Counted from the first letter of the stretch, positions 10,455 through 22,719 are shown. The stretch: DNA of 64,000 nt from Triangularia verruculosa (GCA_033296885.1 MU863959.1:100325-164324), one strand, 5' to 3'. Program-made: numbers and translations. The notes: generated by a model from the letters alone, not told the origin.

Positions 10455-11000
10455 TCACGCCTTCTTCTCCTCCCCTTCGCCTTCCTTCTTCCCAGTAGCC
10501 ATATCCTCCGGATACTTCTCATAAGCCTCCCACTCCCCACAAAGCCCCATTCTCGCACTCCTCGTCCAGATATGCCTGGCCTGCATCGCCTTCCAGTCCA
10601 GCCCCCCTTGCTCAGGCCACTCATCCAACGCCCCCGCCTTGAAGCTCATGACTCCCCTCCAACTCCCGTCGGGCAAGATGCCTTGGTGCATGATCCTCAC
10701 CCCACACTTTGGGCAGAAGTAACACCTCATCGTGTTGCCGCTGTCTGTCCCATGATCAAACACCGATAGCTTTGCCTCGAGGTCGGGAGGCAGAGGAAAG
10801 ACTTGATCCGTTGGGTAGTAGATCGAGGTTCCAAAGGCCGAGCCGGATTGTTTCTGGCAGCTCTTGCAGTGGCAGTGCGCCATGCCGGAGGGTTTGCGGG
10901 AGGGTGTGGTCATGGTGATGTAGCCGCACTCGCAGGAGAGAGGGAAACCATCAGACTTCTGAGATTCCTGCGCGTCTTTGTGGGGGTTTGAAGAAGCCAT
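10455..11000 (-). CDS. GFA-domain protein (glutathione-dependent formaldehyde-activating / CENP-V family), 181 aa
   Basis: This small zinc-binding beta-fold protein is encoded by one exon. The zinc-ligand pattern of the GFA family is complete: C.CG (CECG, about residue 23), CHC..C (HCHCKSCQK, about 43-51) and C..CG (CPKCG, about 95). Family motifs FGTSIYYP and FCPKCGVRI are present, and W/R-rich blocks near the C-terminus match the IWTRSA segment. The last 25 residues are Lys/Glu-rich and disordered. The name refers to the prototype's formaldehyde-glutathione chemistry. For fungal homologues the substrate is generally unknown. No export signal is visible. Confidence 0.85.
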   Translation of the reverse strand: MASSNPHKDAQESQKSDGFPLSCECGYITMTTPSRKPSGMAHCHCKSCQKQSGSAFGTSIYYPTDQVFPLPPDLEAKLSVFDHGTDSGNTMRCYFCPKCGVRIMHQGILPDGSWRGVMSFKAGALDEWPEQGGLDWKAMQARHIWTRSARMGLCGEWEAYEKYPEDMATGKKEGEGEEKKA

Positions 11001-11496
11001 GACTGCTCTTGTTAGACGGTGGTGTTGGATTTGATGATGCTATCTGGTGATGTTCAGCAGCTCTTATAGGTAAGCAAACACAAGATATCCTTAATTACAC
11101 AAGCGGCTCAAAAAGGTAAGTTAACACCGCATTTTTTCTGGTATTTCTTGTCTCCTCCTGCAGTCGAGCAAAGGGCGTACCAAAGAAAGAGCTGTGTGTC
11201 ACAACGCAACGGCTTGGCGGCGATAGCGCGGAAGAAAAGGGGGAAGCGTGCGGGGAGGCCGAGCTCACGTCATGGGAATAACCTCACCTTGAGGCTTGAA
11301 TTGGTAGCAAGTGTATGAAATCAATTGGCCTGCCAGCCTATCTTCGTCCTCCACTCGAGAAGAAGAAAACTTCTCTGGTCTCGCTCCCCGGACGTATCTA
11401 CCTGGACGCCCCCATAATATATACACGTACGCCTAGCAAAATTACAGTAAGCCCTAACTGGTATCAATGTAACCCTTGTGAACCACCCCCAATGCC

Positions 11497-11838
11497 TTGA
11501 AAACCTCCCAATATGCCTATTCTCAACACCAAATGCCCTTCCAAGCTTTGATAACGCCCACTTGGATAGCTGCTACGCCTTTGCCATTATACAACAGGCC
11601 TTCCCAAGCTTCGATAATGCCCGCCTGGGTCTTTAATATGCCTCTCCTAATGTCGATAACGCCCTTTTTGATAGCTCAAATGCCCATTGCAAATGTTGAA
11701 AAGCATCCAGTCCTTGTCCACAACACTTGCTCAAGCTTCGATAATGCCCACTTGAGATTTTGAACTGTCATCCGAGTCCCGATAATGCCCACCCGGATGC
11801 TGACCATGCCTGTTGATAAAAGCAAAATGCCCGGCCGT
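11497..11838. repeat. degenerate minisatellite, GATAATGCCC-type units
   Basis: About ten imperfect units of roughly 30 bases share the core CAAGCTTCGATAATGCCCAC followed by TTGGAT. The clearest units begin near 11534, 11595, 11650, 11733 and 11779, and decay follows near 11815. An open frame across it (11497-11763) simply reads the repeat and is not a gene. It lies between the GFA gene promoter side and the 3' end of the membrane-protein gene. Confidence 0.65.
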
Positions 11839-13396
11839 TAGGTCAAAGAACTCAAAAGGTGAGGGTACTGTGCCACGAAAGCCCGCGTCCAGCGTGAGTA
11901 AGTCTCCAGCGCCTCACCCTCAACACCAACCCCATCAGCAACCCGATCTCCCCCCTCCCTTGCAGTCCCCTCAACATCCTGATCACCCTCAGCCAACCCC
12001 CGACTTTCCCCATCCTCCACAAACTCATCCCCCTCCCTCTCCCGAATCTCCTCCTCCCCATACATAACCTCCACAACCCTCCCAGCCACCACCCACAGTC
12101 CCGCTCCCATCACCGCCAAAAAGAACAGCACCGAACACAACACCATAAACGCCGCAACAGTCATCTGATCCCCCACCTTGCTCACCCCCCTCCTCACAAA
12201 CCCCCTCGCCACAAAAACCCAGCCCATCCTCCCAGCAACCTCCGTCACCTGCCTCTTCACCTTCGGCCCCAACCCGACCTCCTCATCGTCATCCACCTCG
12301 TCACCACTGTCGCGGGCGTGCTTCCCCAAAACCGACGACGGAGTCGCAGCTGTCTTGCCCTTGCTGGGCTTCTCAGCAGCGCCCACAAACTGGTAGCGCG
12401 GGGGAACGACGGCGGGGCCGAACCCGAACCAGCTGTACCGGGGCTTGGGCAGGCGCTTCTTTTCCTCCGGCAAGCTGGTCGGGAACGCGCGTGCGGGCGA
12501 GGGCGGAGGGGTCGGAGGCGTGGGTAGGAGTCGCTCCCCTGAGAATGTTGTTAGTGATCGAGTCCAGGACTGGTTCATTGTCATGATTCTCATCCTCCAA
12601 GTGACCGGTTACTGGGACTACCCCGGGTTCAACTTGATGTTGACCATCTCCTCTTGGCATTTTTGCCTTTCGACAAACCCCACTTCATCCAGGGGACTCC
12701 AATCTGCTTCGATACGATTGACAAATTGAGATGGATGGTTGATAATAACTTACAGTCCTCTGGCCTGATCGCCTTCATAAACGGGTCTTTGGGGTCCGGG
12801 TTGGCCCTCATAGCCACAAGCCGAGCACGTCGCTCCAGCTCCTCCTTGTCCTTGGCAATCTGGATGCTCTCCCGGAACGTCGGGTCTGAGATACTCCGCC
12901 GGAGCTCGGTCTTCACGGCGTCGGGGTTCTGGGCAAAGTCGGCGGGCCTGGTGTCGGGGATGCAGTCGAGACGAGGGCGGTGGAAGGTTGGGTTCCAAAA
13001 TGCTTCCAGGTCGCCGTAGTCCTCAGCGGTATAGACCTTGTTCGAGTTCTATGGCCGTGTTAGTAATCGACAAACTTTGGTAACGGCTAGAATATCGGAC
13101 GTCGAGGGCTCGGGCAATCATCACATGCTTGGATGAGGCTCGGGTAATGATTTGAGGGCAGCTGGTGGCCAAAGAACCTTGAGGCGGCTTCTTAACTCGT
13201 GTGTAACGATGTTTGTCGGGCATAACCACCGCCATGATTTCAATGATGTGTTTTGGTAACTTACAAGTCTGCAAAGACGAATCCCCTCCGGCATCGCGTA
13301 CGGACGCTGCCTCTCGAACCACGAGGCGGGCGGGTGCCAGCCGCCGAGGGTGCTGCTTCGAGGGCGCGCGAACGGAAGAGAGGGAAAAGACGACAT
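11838..13396 (-). CDS. single-pass membrane protein of unknown function, 375 aa
   Basis: Exons 13396-13265, 13048-12754 and 12538-11838 join in phase (0 and 1). The first exon has a basic, Pro-rich N-terminus. Exon 2 encodes an acidic/basic helical stretch (KDKEELERRARLVAMR). Exon 3 starts with a Pro-rich spacer, then a basic stretch, and at about residue 265-290 one clear hydrophobic helix (MTVAAFMVLCSVLFFLAVMG and following). A long acidic tail closes the protein. This topology suggests a tail facing one side of an internal membrane with a large disordered head. I do not recognise the family. Both introns are long for this window (216 and 215 bases). Confidence 0.6.
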
Positions 13397-13796
13397 CGTG
13401 GGAACCTTGGAGATTGGCGGTTGCTCGTGATGTTTCTCTCTGGGTTGGGAAAAGCTGGGAGGAAGTCTGTTTCTGCGACTGGCGATGTCGAGTGTTGATG
13501 GAAGAAAGAAGTCGCGAATTTCCAGATGCTTGTTGACAGACAGAGAGATAGAGGTGCTTGAGAAAGGGAGAAGTGAAAGTTGAGCAGCTTTGGCTGGAAG
13601 AAAGATATGTGGGTATTCTTGTGAGCGTTGCTATTGTGTGCTCCAAAGGTGAACACCGCCCAATACTCAGAGCAACAATGTAGCTTTCAGAATGCATTCA
13701 TTCACTATTGTTCCTCCACCCTCTTACTGGCCAGCAGCAATGGGGCCCCGCTTTGGGCATATTCACATCGACATGACGTGCAGAAGCACCGGCGAT

Positions 13797-15400
13797 TCAA
13801 GGCGTGCGCCTCCCCAGGCGGCTCTCACCTGAGACCTTCCAGTTGCGGGTTGATGGTGAGGTTCTCATGGCCTCGGCACTCTTCTTCGCTTGTCCCACTA
13901 GGTAATAGTCCCCAAAGTTGTGGTCATCCGTGTTACTGCCGTGAGTGTTTCTCGATTCTGACACTTGAAGAGATGTCTGCTTCCAGATGAACCCGCCCCG
14001 GTGGGTGCCATCGTCTTCCACTCCCACCTCAGAGTCATAGTTCGCGCCATTTCGTTTCCAGACATTCTCCTGCTGCTCAATGTATGGACGTTCGTTCAAC
14101 TCAGCCTCGAATAGCGTCAGGTCTGTGATGGGATTGACACTCCTCGGACCTAAACCACGCCGAGGGTTCTTGTCCTCAAGCCTGAACGCTCCATGCTTGG
14201 GGTCCGACCGACCAGAACGCGTCATTCTGCCTGTCGTCGACTTGAGGGGCTTAAGGCCTCCCAGAATGGGTCGACCCCATCTATTAATCAGGGGAACGCA
14301 CATGGGAAGGTTAGACGTCACAACAGCGACAAAGGTCTCTCTTACGGCCCAGGATCCCGCCTGCTGAGCACCATTGATGGGATCCTGCCATGATGATTAT
14401 GGAGTCAGTGACACCTTCGTTTTCCTTCCAAAGATATCATACAGACAACTCACCGTGACGATCAGAATGCACCGCAAGACTCCAGCAACCGTCACAAACG
14501 CTCCACCGGAGAACAGCACAATGAGTCCAATCTTCTTCAGCGGCTTCATCGAGGCTCTCATTAACATTGGTATCGGGATGCTCATGAGATAGATATCAGT
14601 CGCGACATTGAGGGATAGCGTAACAAAGATGTCAATGTTGGATATGGCCGGCTGACAAAAGTCTAGCATTGTTTTAGTGTCACTCAGTATTCAAAGGATG
14701 AACACTCACTGCCAGGGTCTGGGTAGATCTGCCAATTCTTTTCGAGGGGACGACAGCCCAATAATATCGACAAAAGGACAGCAACCCAAGTGACGAAGAT
14801 CATCACAAAACCAGTGAATATCCGCTTGCGGTACTCCAATCCTTCCTACTCCAAATGTCAGAATAATCTGATCAGGCCAATCAGATGTTGGTTTGAGCTG
14901 GACGCCTACAGTCAATCGGAGATAAAAAGTACAGATGGCAGCCTTGATGGTCCATAAAAGAAAGGTGTAGGTTGACCAGCCAGCCACCTGTGTCTTTGAC
15001 CCATTGACCCTGCAGCACAACCATTAGCTTTAAGACAATCCAAAAGGGTGTATCATAACTGTTGGTCTGTACCTCAATCGGAACTCCTCGCTGTTCGGAT
15101 CAAGAAGTCGGCGTTGCTCATCCGTCATGGCATTGTTGGCCAGCCCCTTCCAAAAAGCACCTACCGAGTAGGCAAGATATGTCTCAACTGTGTATGCACC
15201 CTAAACCAGTGCGTTGTTCAGCCCAGTGTCCTAGCCTGATGTATTTTGAGGTTCAGACTCACCGCTGCCACAAGCATCAAATAATCGTCCGCCTGAAACC
15301 CCTTGATGCCGACGGTTGTCAACCTGACGTAGGTCCGAAGCCCAACAACTACCAACGCCACTCCCAGCAACGTAAAGGCTTCGGTGATGAACTCGTCCAT
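13797..15400 (-). CDS. rhodopsin-like integral membrane protein (SAT4/PTH11-related), 432 aa
   Basis: Six exons (15400-15263, 15200-15073, 15009-14910, 14845-14710, 14662-14454, 14384-13797) join in frame throughout. The hallmarks of the fungal rhodopsin-domain family are in order: R.YVRL...GFQADDYLM in the TM1-TM2 region, W....TYTFLLWTIKAA..TFYLRLTEGL, YRKRIF, WVAVLLSILLGCRPLEKNW, the Cys-containing PDPGNFCQPAISN, NVATDIYLMSIPIP and the VV.SNLPM helix. A hydrophilic 150-residue cytosolic tail follows. These seven-span proteins include PTH11-like surface receptors of fungi, but ligands are unknown. The N-terminus lacks a CFEM domain, so it belongs to the shorter class. Confidence 0.88.
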
Positions 15401-17702
15401 CTTCAGGTTGTAAGTGTCTCAAGGGCAAGCTGGATGTGTTTGCAGAGCATTCCCGATATTGCTCTTGGCATCGATTAGGCTTGCGGCAGTGGGAGAAGTT
15501 GAGGCGCCTGTTATAGGGTTATGATCAGGGGAGACGGCAGATCCCGGGTATGAAATGACGAATGTTCGCCGATGAGAATCGAGGTGGTCAAAGAGAATGA
15601 ATGTTCAGAAGAGACGGGCCAAGCAAACAAAAGACGCCACCACGTGTTGATACCGAACCGCTACCATGCCGTCCAACCGTCTATCCATTGCAAAAGAGCA
15701 ACAAGAATGCTTTTAAAGTGAGAGGGAAAGGTTCCAATATGTTCAACAGGAACACAGTCGAGCAGTCCTGGAGCTGTTACAAAGATCCAGTGCGAGCTCC
15801 ATGGGGGGAATCGGGATGTGCTCCGTGGGACAGCAGAGGGGCAGCAACATACAATAAAGCCGTGGTGCCCCCCAAACCTGGCATTATCATTACGCTGACC
15901 ACCAGGAACAAGAACCCTGAGCCTGGAGACAGGGGAAACTCGCCATTGCATTGGATGCCTGAGCTGACCAAGGTCTCGTTGGTGGCCGCGTGAAACTCGT
16001 ACCGCAGATCTATGGACGGGGAGAGGCAGGAGGCTAGCGGAAGAAGCGAAGCAGAAGCCAGCCCGGGAGACGTGCAACGGTGGATTTCTTTTTTGGAGAG
16101 TGGGAGCATGCAGTTTGCTACAGCATTGCAATGTTCGTGCTGCACGTGGTATCCGGTTGCACAGCAGGCCAGCTGAGCGAACCAGCGGCTGCAACCTGCC
16201 GTTGAGGAAAAAGAACTCTCCGATGAGGCGCCGGTATGGAAATGAGTCTGGGAAGGGAAGGTCGGCCGAGGCCGTGAACTGGACGGAGTAGTCGTAGGAT
16301 ACGAAGGCGAAGGCAAGAGCTGTTGCTGTCTGAAAGGGCGATGTTGAGCCAGCGGGAAGGGTAGACCCGCGGCCGCATGGGATGGAAAGGTACTGGAAGC
16401 AATGGAGTTTCGGCGGTAGAGAAAATAATCGCACGTGGCACTGGTCGATCGGCATTTACCTTTGTCTATCGTGAGCCGAAATGGACAACCCCCGTTCCTC
16501 CCGAATCATCATCTATCGTCACTCTTTGTTCAAGTTCCCGGAGAATAAACCCCGAGCGAAAACCTTCTACCCCCGCGCAGCATCCGTTGACCCAATACCA
16601 AAAGCAAGCAATGGGTGCTAAGCTCATCTGCCAGCGGCGGAAGGCACGTCACCAAGTCTTTTCCCTCACGTCGGCAAGGGATGACAGGTCGTTGCCTGCT
16701 TATTACTGAAGAGCTATGCATCACGCACGTGCTTGGGAGGGCCGTCTCATCTGGAGTCAGCGTGGCTGAACGTTTGCTGTGGCCAAGTTCAAGTGCGCAA
16801 CTTGGCCATGTCGCGAGGAAAAGTGCGCTGAATAATGATTCGCTTATCTGCAGGGTTCATGGGATTCCCGTTTAGGGAACACCCAACCCACATCACCCCC
16901 CCGAGCCTCCCCAGTTGTTACACTACATGCGCTATCGAATGCGACGAGAAAGCTATTGGCTTCCAGCCTCGAGAAAATTCCGCGCGGCTGACGTTGCATT
17001 TTGGCAGTTCATGACAACTTTCACATCTCTGCCAGTCCTCAGCAACAAAGACGAACCCCTGGAACTCCCGAACATGGAGGGTTGCATTTTGCCGATCACG
17101 ACCAAGCTGGGCCGGGAAGCTTCACAATATAATGGAATGTGGTTCTTGGCAGCAAGCCACTCAGCGCAACGCAGTCAGCTTTCGCACGTTGCCAAATGCC
17201 TCCCTTTTAATCCCCTGAGTGTATAGTCGTGCCGTCTTATCGTTGGTCAGAATAAAGTCGGTAAGATGCCATCTGCCTATCGGATGCGCTGTCGAGGGCA
17301 TCCGACTATGCAGTTGGCTCTTTGACTGGCATCCCGTCTGGGGTCCGGCTGCAACCCTCCTAACTGGTAACAGGGACATGTTCCCGCTTCAAGGGTGCAT
17401 GCCGCGAGAAATTCCTTCGCGTGGTGGTTTGCTGGCTGTTCCTAAGGATAATCTTCAGCTGTGAGCGGGGTCAGGTATGAGGGGGTTCCTGGCGTGATCG
17501 CTATAATCATATACGGCACTGCACATATCCACCTGTTCAAACAGCAACCTTTCTTTTCGCATTTCTATAGGAACGGCGCAGATACGTACCTGCAGGGAGA
17601 GGCCGAGATATCCGAATTGGTAACCAGGGAATAACCTTCAAGGAAGGCAAATATCCTCTGGCATACACCGAGATCCCTTCTGGGGAACTCGAATCCTTCA
17701 CC
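15401..17702. other. 2.3-kb mostly non-coding interval
   Basis: Contains the promoters of the receptor (minus) and of the flavin monooxygenase (plus). A stretch at 15777-16455 has some coding character on the minus strand and is listed separately. The remainder (16460-17700) has only short frames without family resemblance. Confidence 0.4.
15777..16455 (-). CDS. doubtful hypothetical gene, perhaps two exons
   Basis: Two adjacent minus-strand frames look partly coding, with C/G at most third positions. One contains a stretch around YDYSVQFTASADLPFPD. The next holds DLRYEFHAATNETLVSSG followed by a hydrophobic segment (GFLFLVVSVMIMPGLGG). I could not find a splice pair that joins them convincingly, and no family is recognised. 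It may be a small membrane protein or a chance frame. Confidence 0.2.
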
Positions 17703-19623
17703 ATGGAAAACGTCGATCTCGTGGTCATCGGCGCAGGTATATATGCCACAACCCGCTGCACGTTGTCGCCTGTCATTAACCGCATTACACAGGCATTGCC
17801 GGCCTCACCGCTGCCAAAGCGTACCATCAACTCCATAATGGCAAGACCATCACCATCCTGGACGACAAGGAAAGTGTTGGCGGAGTCTGGGCCAAGAGCC
17901 GGATATATCCCGAACTCAGAACCAACAACATGCTGGGAACTTACCAGTTTCCAGACTTTCCCATGACCACAGAGGAGTTCGGGGTCAAACCTGGAGATCA
18001 CATCCCTGGCATTGTCGTGCACGAGTACTTGGCGAGATATGCCGAAAAGTTTGGCATCGCTGACAAGATCCGCTTTGAACACAAGGTCGTAACGGCCGAA
18101 CATCAAGAGGGGTGGGACGGTGGTTGGATGCTGACTGTCGAGCATGGCGGCGAGACAAGCCTGATCTTTGCGAAGAAGCTGATTGTCGCTACCGGATTGA
18201 CTGCTGAGCCGTTCTTGCCTCACATTGACGGACAGGAAGAGTTCGGCGCGCCCTTGTTCCACGGCGCAAACCTTCTTCAGCACGTAGATACCCTGAAGAC
18301 GACACATCGGGTGACGGTCTTTGGTGGGAGTAAGTCGGCTTGGGACGCCGTGTATGCCTATGGCACCAGAGGCATCCAGGTCGACTGGGTGATTCGAGAA
18401 AGCGGCCATGGTGCTGTGTGGATGTCACCAGCTTATGTGACACCATTGAAGAAGTGGCTGGAGAAACTCGTCAGTAGGTGGCATCCACTCACAACACAAG
18501 AACTCCTCCGTATGATGGCGTACTAACCTTGTGCCTCGAAGACACCCGCATGCTCACATGGTTCAGTCCCTGCATCTGGGGCTTTGCGGACGGCTACAAT
18601 ACTCTCCGCAACTTCTACCACGGTACCGCCCTCGGCCGAGCCATCACCAACATCTTCTGGACCGTCCTGGGCAACGACGTCATCACGCTCAACAAATATG
18701 ACTCCCACCCCGAGCTCAAAAAGATCAAACCATGGAGCCACCCCATGTTCACCGCCTCCTCATTCTCCATCTACAACTACCCCACGAGCTTCTGGGACCT
18801 CTTGACGAAAGGCCCAGTGAAAGTCCACATCGCAGACATCACCGGCCTGTCTCACAAAAAGGTGCATCTATCCGACGGTACACAGCTTCCGGCCGATGCG
18901 TTGTGCTGTGCCACGGGATGGAAGCACGTGCCACCTGTCAAGTTCCTGCCCGAGGGAATTGACGTCGAGGTCGGGCTCCCTCACACACCCAGCAAGGCAA
19001 AGCTATTCACCAAGGAAGCTGTCGAAAAGGCTGACGAGGAAATCCTGGAAAGGTTTCCGAGGCTGAAGGACCAGCCGGTGCAAAACCCCAACTTGAAGCC
19101 TCTGTTGGGCACGAAGGGATTGTCGACAACGGATAAGATCAATCCTTCGACGCCGCTGACGCCGTGGACACTGTACCGGTTTATGGTGCCGGCTTCGGCG
19201 AAGTTCATGCAGACGAGGGATATTGCCTTTGCCGGGATCTGCATGAACTTCAGCACGATGATTATGGCGCATATTCAGGGGTTGTGGATTGCGGCGTACT
19301 TTGCAGATCAGTTGCCTGTGAAGACGATTCCGCCGGTTGACGGGAAAAGAGATCGGAAAGGGAAAGCGAAGACGCTGGAGGAGGTCCAGCACGAGACTAT
19401 ATTGCATGCTCGCTTTGGGAAGTGGAGGTATCCTGCCGGGAAGGGGGCCTTGGTGCCAGATTTTGTATTTGACGCGGTTCCGTACTTGGATTTGATGGTA
19501 GGGGACATGGGGTTGAAGGTTCATCGCAAGCCCGGTTGGTTGAAGGAGGCGACGGAGCCGTATGGTCCGGAGGATTACGAGGACTTGATGTCAGAGTGGG
19601 TAGAGGCTGTTGAAAAGAAGTGA
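17703..19623 (+). CDS. FAD-dependent (flavin-containing) monooxygenase, 598 aa
   Basis: Uses NADPH, FAD and O2 to oxygenate small nucleophilic or ketone substrates. Exons 17703-17736, 17793-18473 and 18542-19623 join in phase 1 both times. The second intron has a perfect TACTAAC branch site. The FAD fingerprint VIGAGIAGL is at residues 8-16, split by intron 1, which is a strong check of that junction. An NADPH-binding GGSKSA follows near residue 187. An ATG-type motif is present as CCATGWK, and TRMLTWFSPCIWG sits at the exon 2/3 junction. The protein is soluble-looking and without a signal peptide. It is longer than bacterial FMOs but usual for fungal dimethylaniline-monooxygenase-like enzymes. 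No biosynthetic core gene is adjacent, so the substrate is unknown. Confidence 0.88.
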
Positions 19624-20664
19624 ACATGGTGGTAACGTGTTTTTGTTGGGATGTATATAGCTTCAACAATTCATTCTTGCCGCCATGGTCATGGTCTTGT
19701 TGTAAATGTCGCTCTAAGGTCCGTGTCGGAAACGGTGTAGATAGTCTGGAGAAAAGCTGAAATCAAGATGGTAAATATCGCCCTCAGTATCCCATCGTTG
19801 TTGTCTTGTCGAGGCAGGAGGTGAAACTCGGTGACCGTTGAAGTTAAATTAGAGTGTGTGGATGCTAACAAGCGTCGTGGGTCAATGTGTGGGTTTTGTG
19901 GAGGTGGGGACTTCAGCTTGGTTTATGGAGACGGGGCGGGTGTCTTCAGGGTTGCCATCATATCTGCGACGGCTATACAAGAAGTTGTCAAAGACCGTAT
20001 AGAGGTAGCGAAAACATGAAGAGTCGATATCTTATCGTAGTGAATGCATTACTGCTTTGAGAAATAAAAAGGGGAAGGAGGTAGGTACCAAAGGTCCTCA
20101 GCCGTCGGTGGCCGTAACACCGCTCATTTACCATGTAGCTATATTGTAAAACGCCTTTGATAAATAACACTGAATAAACCATGCGGCCATCCCTGGGCGC
20201 AGAGGCTGTCTCCCAAATCAAGCCCCAAGCACAGCCTGAAGCCGACATGAAGTCGGCGCATGCGAGCCTGAGAGTGAAAGTTGGCGATCTTGATCCAAAC
20301 CACAGCTTTGAGAAAGGTTTTTTACGCTTGGTGGATGGGATAGAAGCTTCCACCATCCAACCATCAGTGCCACAAAGTATCTGCTTAGGTGGCCTGTTGG
20401 GCCCTCAATCATCTTCAGAGCATAAGTTTTAAGCTTTTTCATAAGCTTTTTTTGCTCCCGTCCTTGCCTTTCGTTTTCTCTTTAAGGCAAGCATCTCGCC
20501 CCATTTCTCTGCCTCTCAATTCTTTTCCCATTGCACATTTCCACTTAACCACCAAGTCACATATCTAAGTACCCATCACATCGCCATCACGACAACAATT
20601 TTCCTTGACATCTCAACGACCATTCTTTCAGGTTGTCCATTTGCCACCTCTATATCCTTGCATA
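19624..20664. other. intergenic region
   Basis: No exon recognised. The right end (20450-20664) is a CT-rich leader ending in the ATG at 20665 and is probably the promoter and 5' UTR of the next gene. Confidence 0.4.
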
Positions 20665-21633
20665 ATGGAGGACACAACTGTCTGTTGTCCTGAAGATTCG
20701 CTCTTCGGTCTCATTGGCCACGCTCAACTGCCCGAGGAGTACCGTTCGGCTTTCCTCCCATAGGATCTCATCCTCTTCAAGCATGGTCTCGCCCGTCCTG
20801 CCAACGATTCCATCGACAAAGACGACGCTCGCGGCAACAAGCACGAGGAAGAAGATGATGCGCCATTCAGAGGCCTAACACCGACATGCCACTGGTGCAA
20901 GGTCGAAATTCATATGCGCTTTCTTGCATTTCTCTTGATCAAAATGCCAATCATAGCCATGGCAATCATATCCAGGGGTTTGTGGCGACTAGAATTAGTC
21001 ACCAGGTTCTGCTTTTGGTACCCTGTGGCACTTTTCCTGGCCATGCTTTTGGATGCCACACATCCGCGTCCGTTCTGGTCCAAGAAGGATTGCGTGGCTG
21101 AGAATGGGCAGCATCACATCGATACCCTGGCCAATTATATCCCTACCGGTAGACCACAATGGCGGGCCAGACTCTTGGAGCTGTGCGGGTCCTGGCTCAG
21201 GTTTTGTTTCGTTTTTTCGTTGCAAGAAGAGATGGCAAGACTTGGGGTGCCATTTTGGCGGCCGGGTCCAAGAAAGGATGTCCTGCTTGAGCACGGGTGG
21301 ATCACGTCGAGGTTGGAGAAGACCCCAGCATTTTGCCACGGCTGGGGACGCTTGGGAGGTTTTGTGAATACATTGCATGAGGCATATCGGGACTCTACCA
21401 GGGCGAATGCTGCGGCAAGAGCTTGTGCTCAGTTGGAGAAGCAGGGGATGTTGGTACCAGCGAAGGTCCGGTATGGGGAAGTTGAAGACGGTGAGAAGGG
21501 TATCGAGGTGACTGCTTATAAGATTGACGGGTTGCGGAAGGACGCACATGACTTCAAGTGGCTACCTTGGTACGCGGCATGCAATATTGGGGATCGGAGA
21601 CTTTGCAACCCCTCGAGCGTCGGGAGGCTGTGA
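20665..21633 (+). pseudogene. hypothetical protein gene with one in-frame TAG, 321 sense codons
   Basis: From the ATG at 20665 the frame runs 32 codons, meets a TAG at 20761-20763, and then stays open for 289 more codons to 21633. The stretch between TAG and the next ATG (20914) reads like protein, with an acidic patch (KHEEEDD) and a C..C pair. After 20914 a hydrophobic helix (RFLAFLLIKMPIIAMAII) and a second one (FWYPVALFLAMLLDA) come before a soluble Trp/Arg-rich half. A single C-to-T change from CAG would explain the stop. Alternatives are translation from 20914 (239 residues), an unrecognised intron, or readthrough. The TAG context (CCA TAG GAT) is not a known leaky one. The family is not recognised. 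Confidence 0.5.
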
Positions 21634-22719
21634 CTAGCGAGGTTGAGGCAGCCAGGTTAGAGGAAAAGTTGTCATCGTTCCTGTCTCGCAGTCTGATTAG
21701 ACTGCCATGCAAGCTCGGAAATCGTGCTGGGTAATCTCACCCCCGCAAAACAGGAATGGGTGGCCGGTCGTTTTTGGGAAAGGTAATGGGGACTTAAATG
21801 CTAAATGAAGGGTGCAGTTTATCATTTTCTTATAGACACAAAAGACAGGCATTTTGGTGTGGAAGTGATTGCGCCCGTGACTCAAGTATCTGCACAGGCA
21901 TCATTGCTGCCACAATCATCTAGCAACACCTTGCACCAACGTCCATTATTTCACACAGACCTGTCAAAGATGTCATTATGTCCCCATCTGCATTTGCCTG
22001 TGTCTCTTGGAAGCTGAGGCGAATCACATTAAGAGGGAGGTACTAGGTCGTTTGGACGCCACGCCGTAGACAAAATAATCAGTATTGCAAGCCAGGAGAG
22101 TCACACCTTGAGAATAGTAGAAAAGGCCTATTAATTATCTTCTTAGGGCTTATTACTATCTTTTAATACGTTAAGAGTATCTTTTAATGTATTCTCGATA
22201 CCTTTTAAGGCCTGTTAACTATCTTTTACAGCCTATCAATTATCTGTAAATACTGCATTCCCACTTCGCAGTGCCAGTTTTTTAGTTCAGGACATGGACG
22301 CCAATGGTTGCAAATTGTTTACATGCACGGACCATCTGTCAGGGGAACATCACCAGGCACCACCTGGTATCTTAGAAATCATGTGTCAAGGGGACTAGCG
22401 AAAGATCAATATGCGACAATCTGATGGAAATTCAGGAAGATCGAGAGGCCCCTAATCATATTCAGTTCTCATCCTTTATACACTGATGATGCCTTGTCGC
22501 ATGTTGGTTGCACTGCTGCCGACAACTGGACCCTATAAGGCTGGCAGCAATCGTCCTGGCTTCTTCTCATCTTTTCTCAAGATCCGTCTGTGGTTCGAAA
22601 GCTCCAGGGGCAAATGTGACTATTGCTATAAAGTAACTGCTTCCCAAGGCGGAAACGAGAGAAAATGGCATTTGAGTGTGGCAAAAATCCCCATGGGATA
22701 CAGGGGGTAGTAGGCTACC
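21634..22719. other. intergenic region holding MITE copy 2
   Basis: Non-coding. It contains the 233-bp element at 22062-22294 inside an exact 9-bp duplication. No other feature was seen. Confidence 0.5.
22062..22294. mobile_element. MITE-like element, copy 2 (233 bp) with 9-bp target duplication
   Basis: Full-length relative of the element at 6613-6843. The ends are CGCCGTAGACAAAA on the left and the complement TGTCCTGAACTAAAA on the right, related by mostly transition differences. The sequence TGGACGCCA occurs exactly at 22053-22061 and again at 22295-22303, which marks the insertion boundaries. A 9-bp duplication is the size made by Mutator-like transposases. No transposase is encoded, so it is non-autonomous. 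Confidence 0.85.

Noticed and set aside
11497..11763. Plus-strand frame of 88 codons
   Set aside because: It reads the minisatellite with a roughly 20-residue period and has no other coding support.
13023..13697. Minus-strand frame of 224 codons
   Set aside because: It mixes 5' UTR, intron 1 and the start of exon 2 of the one-span membrane protein in a frame that the splice model explains better.
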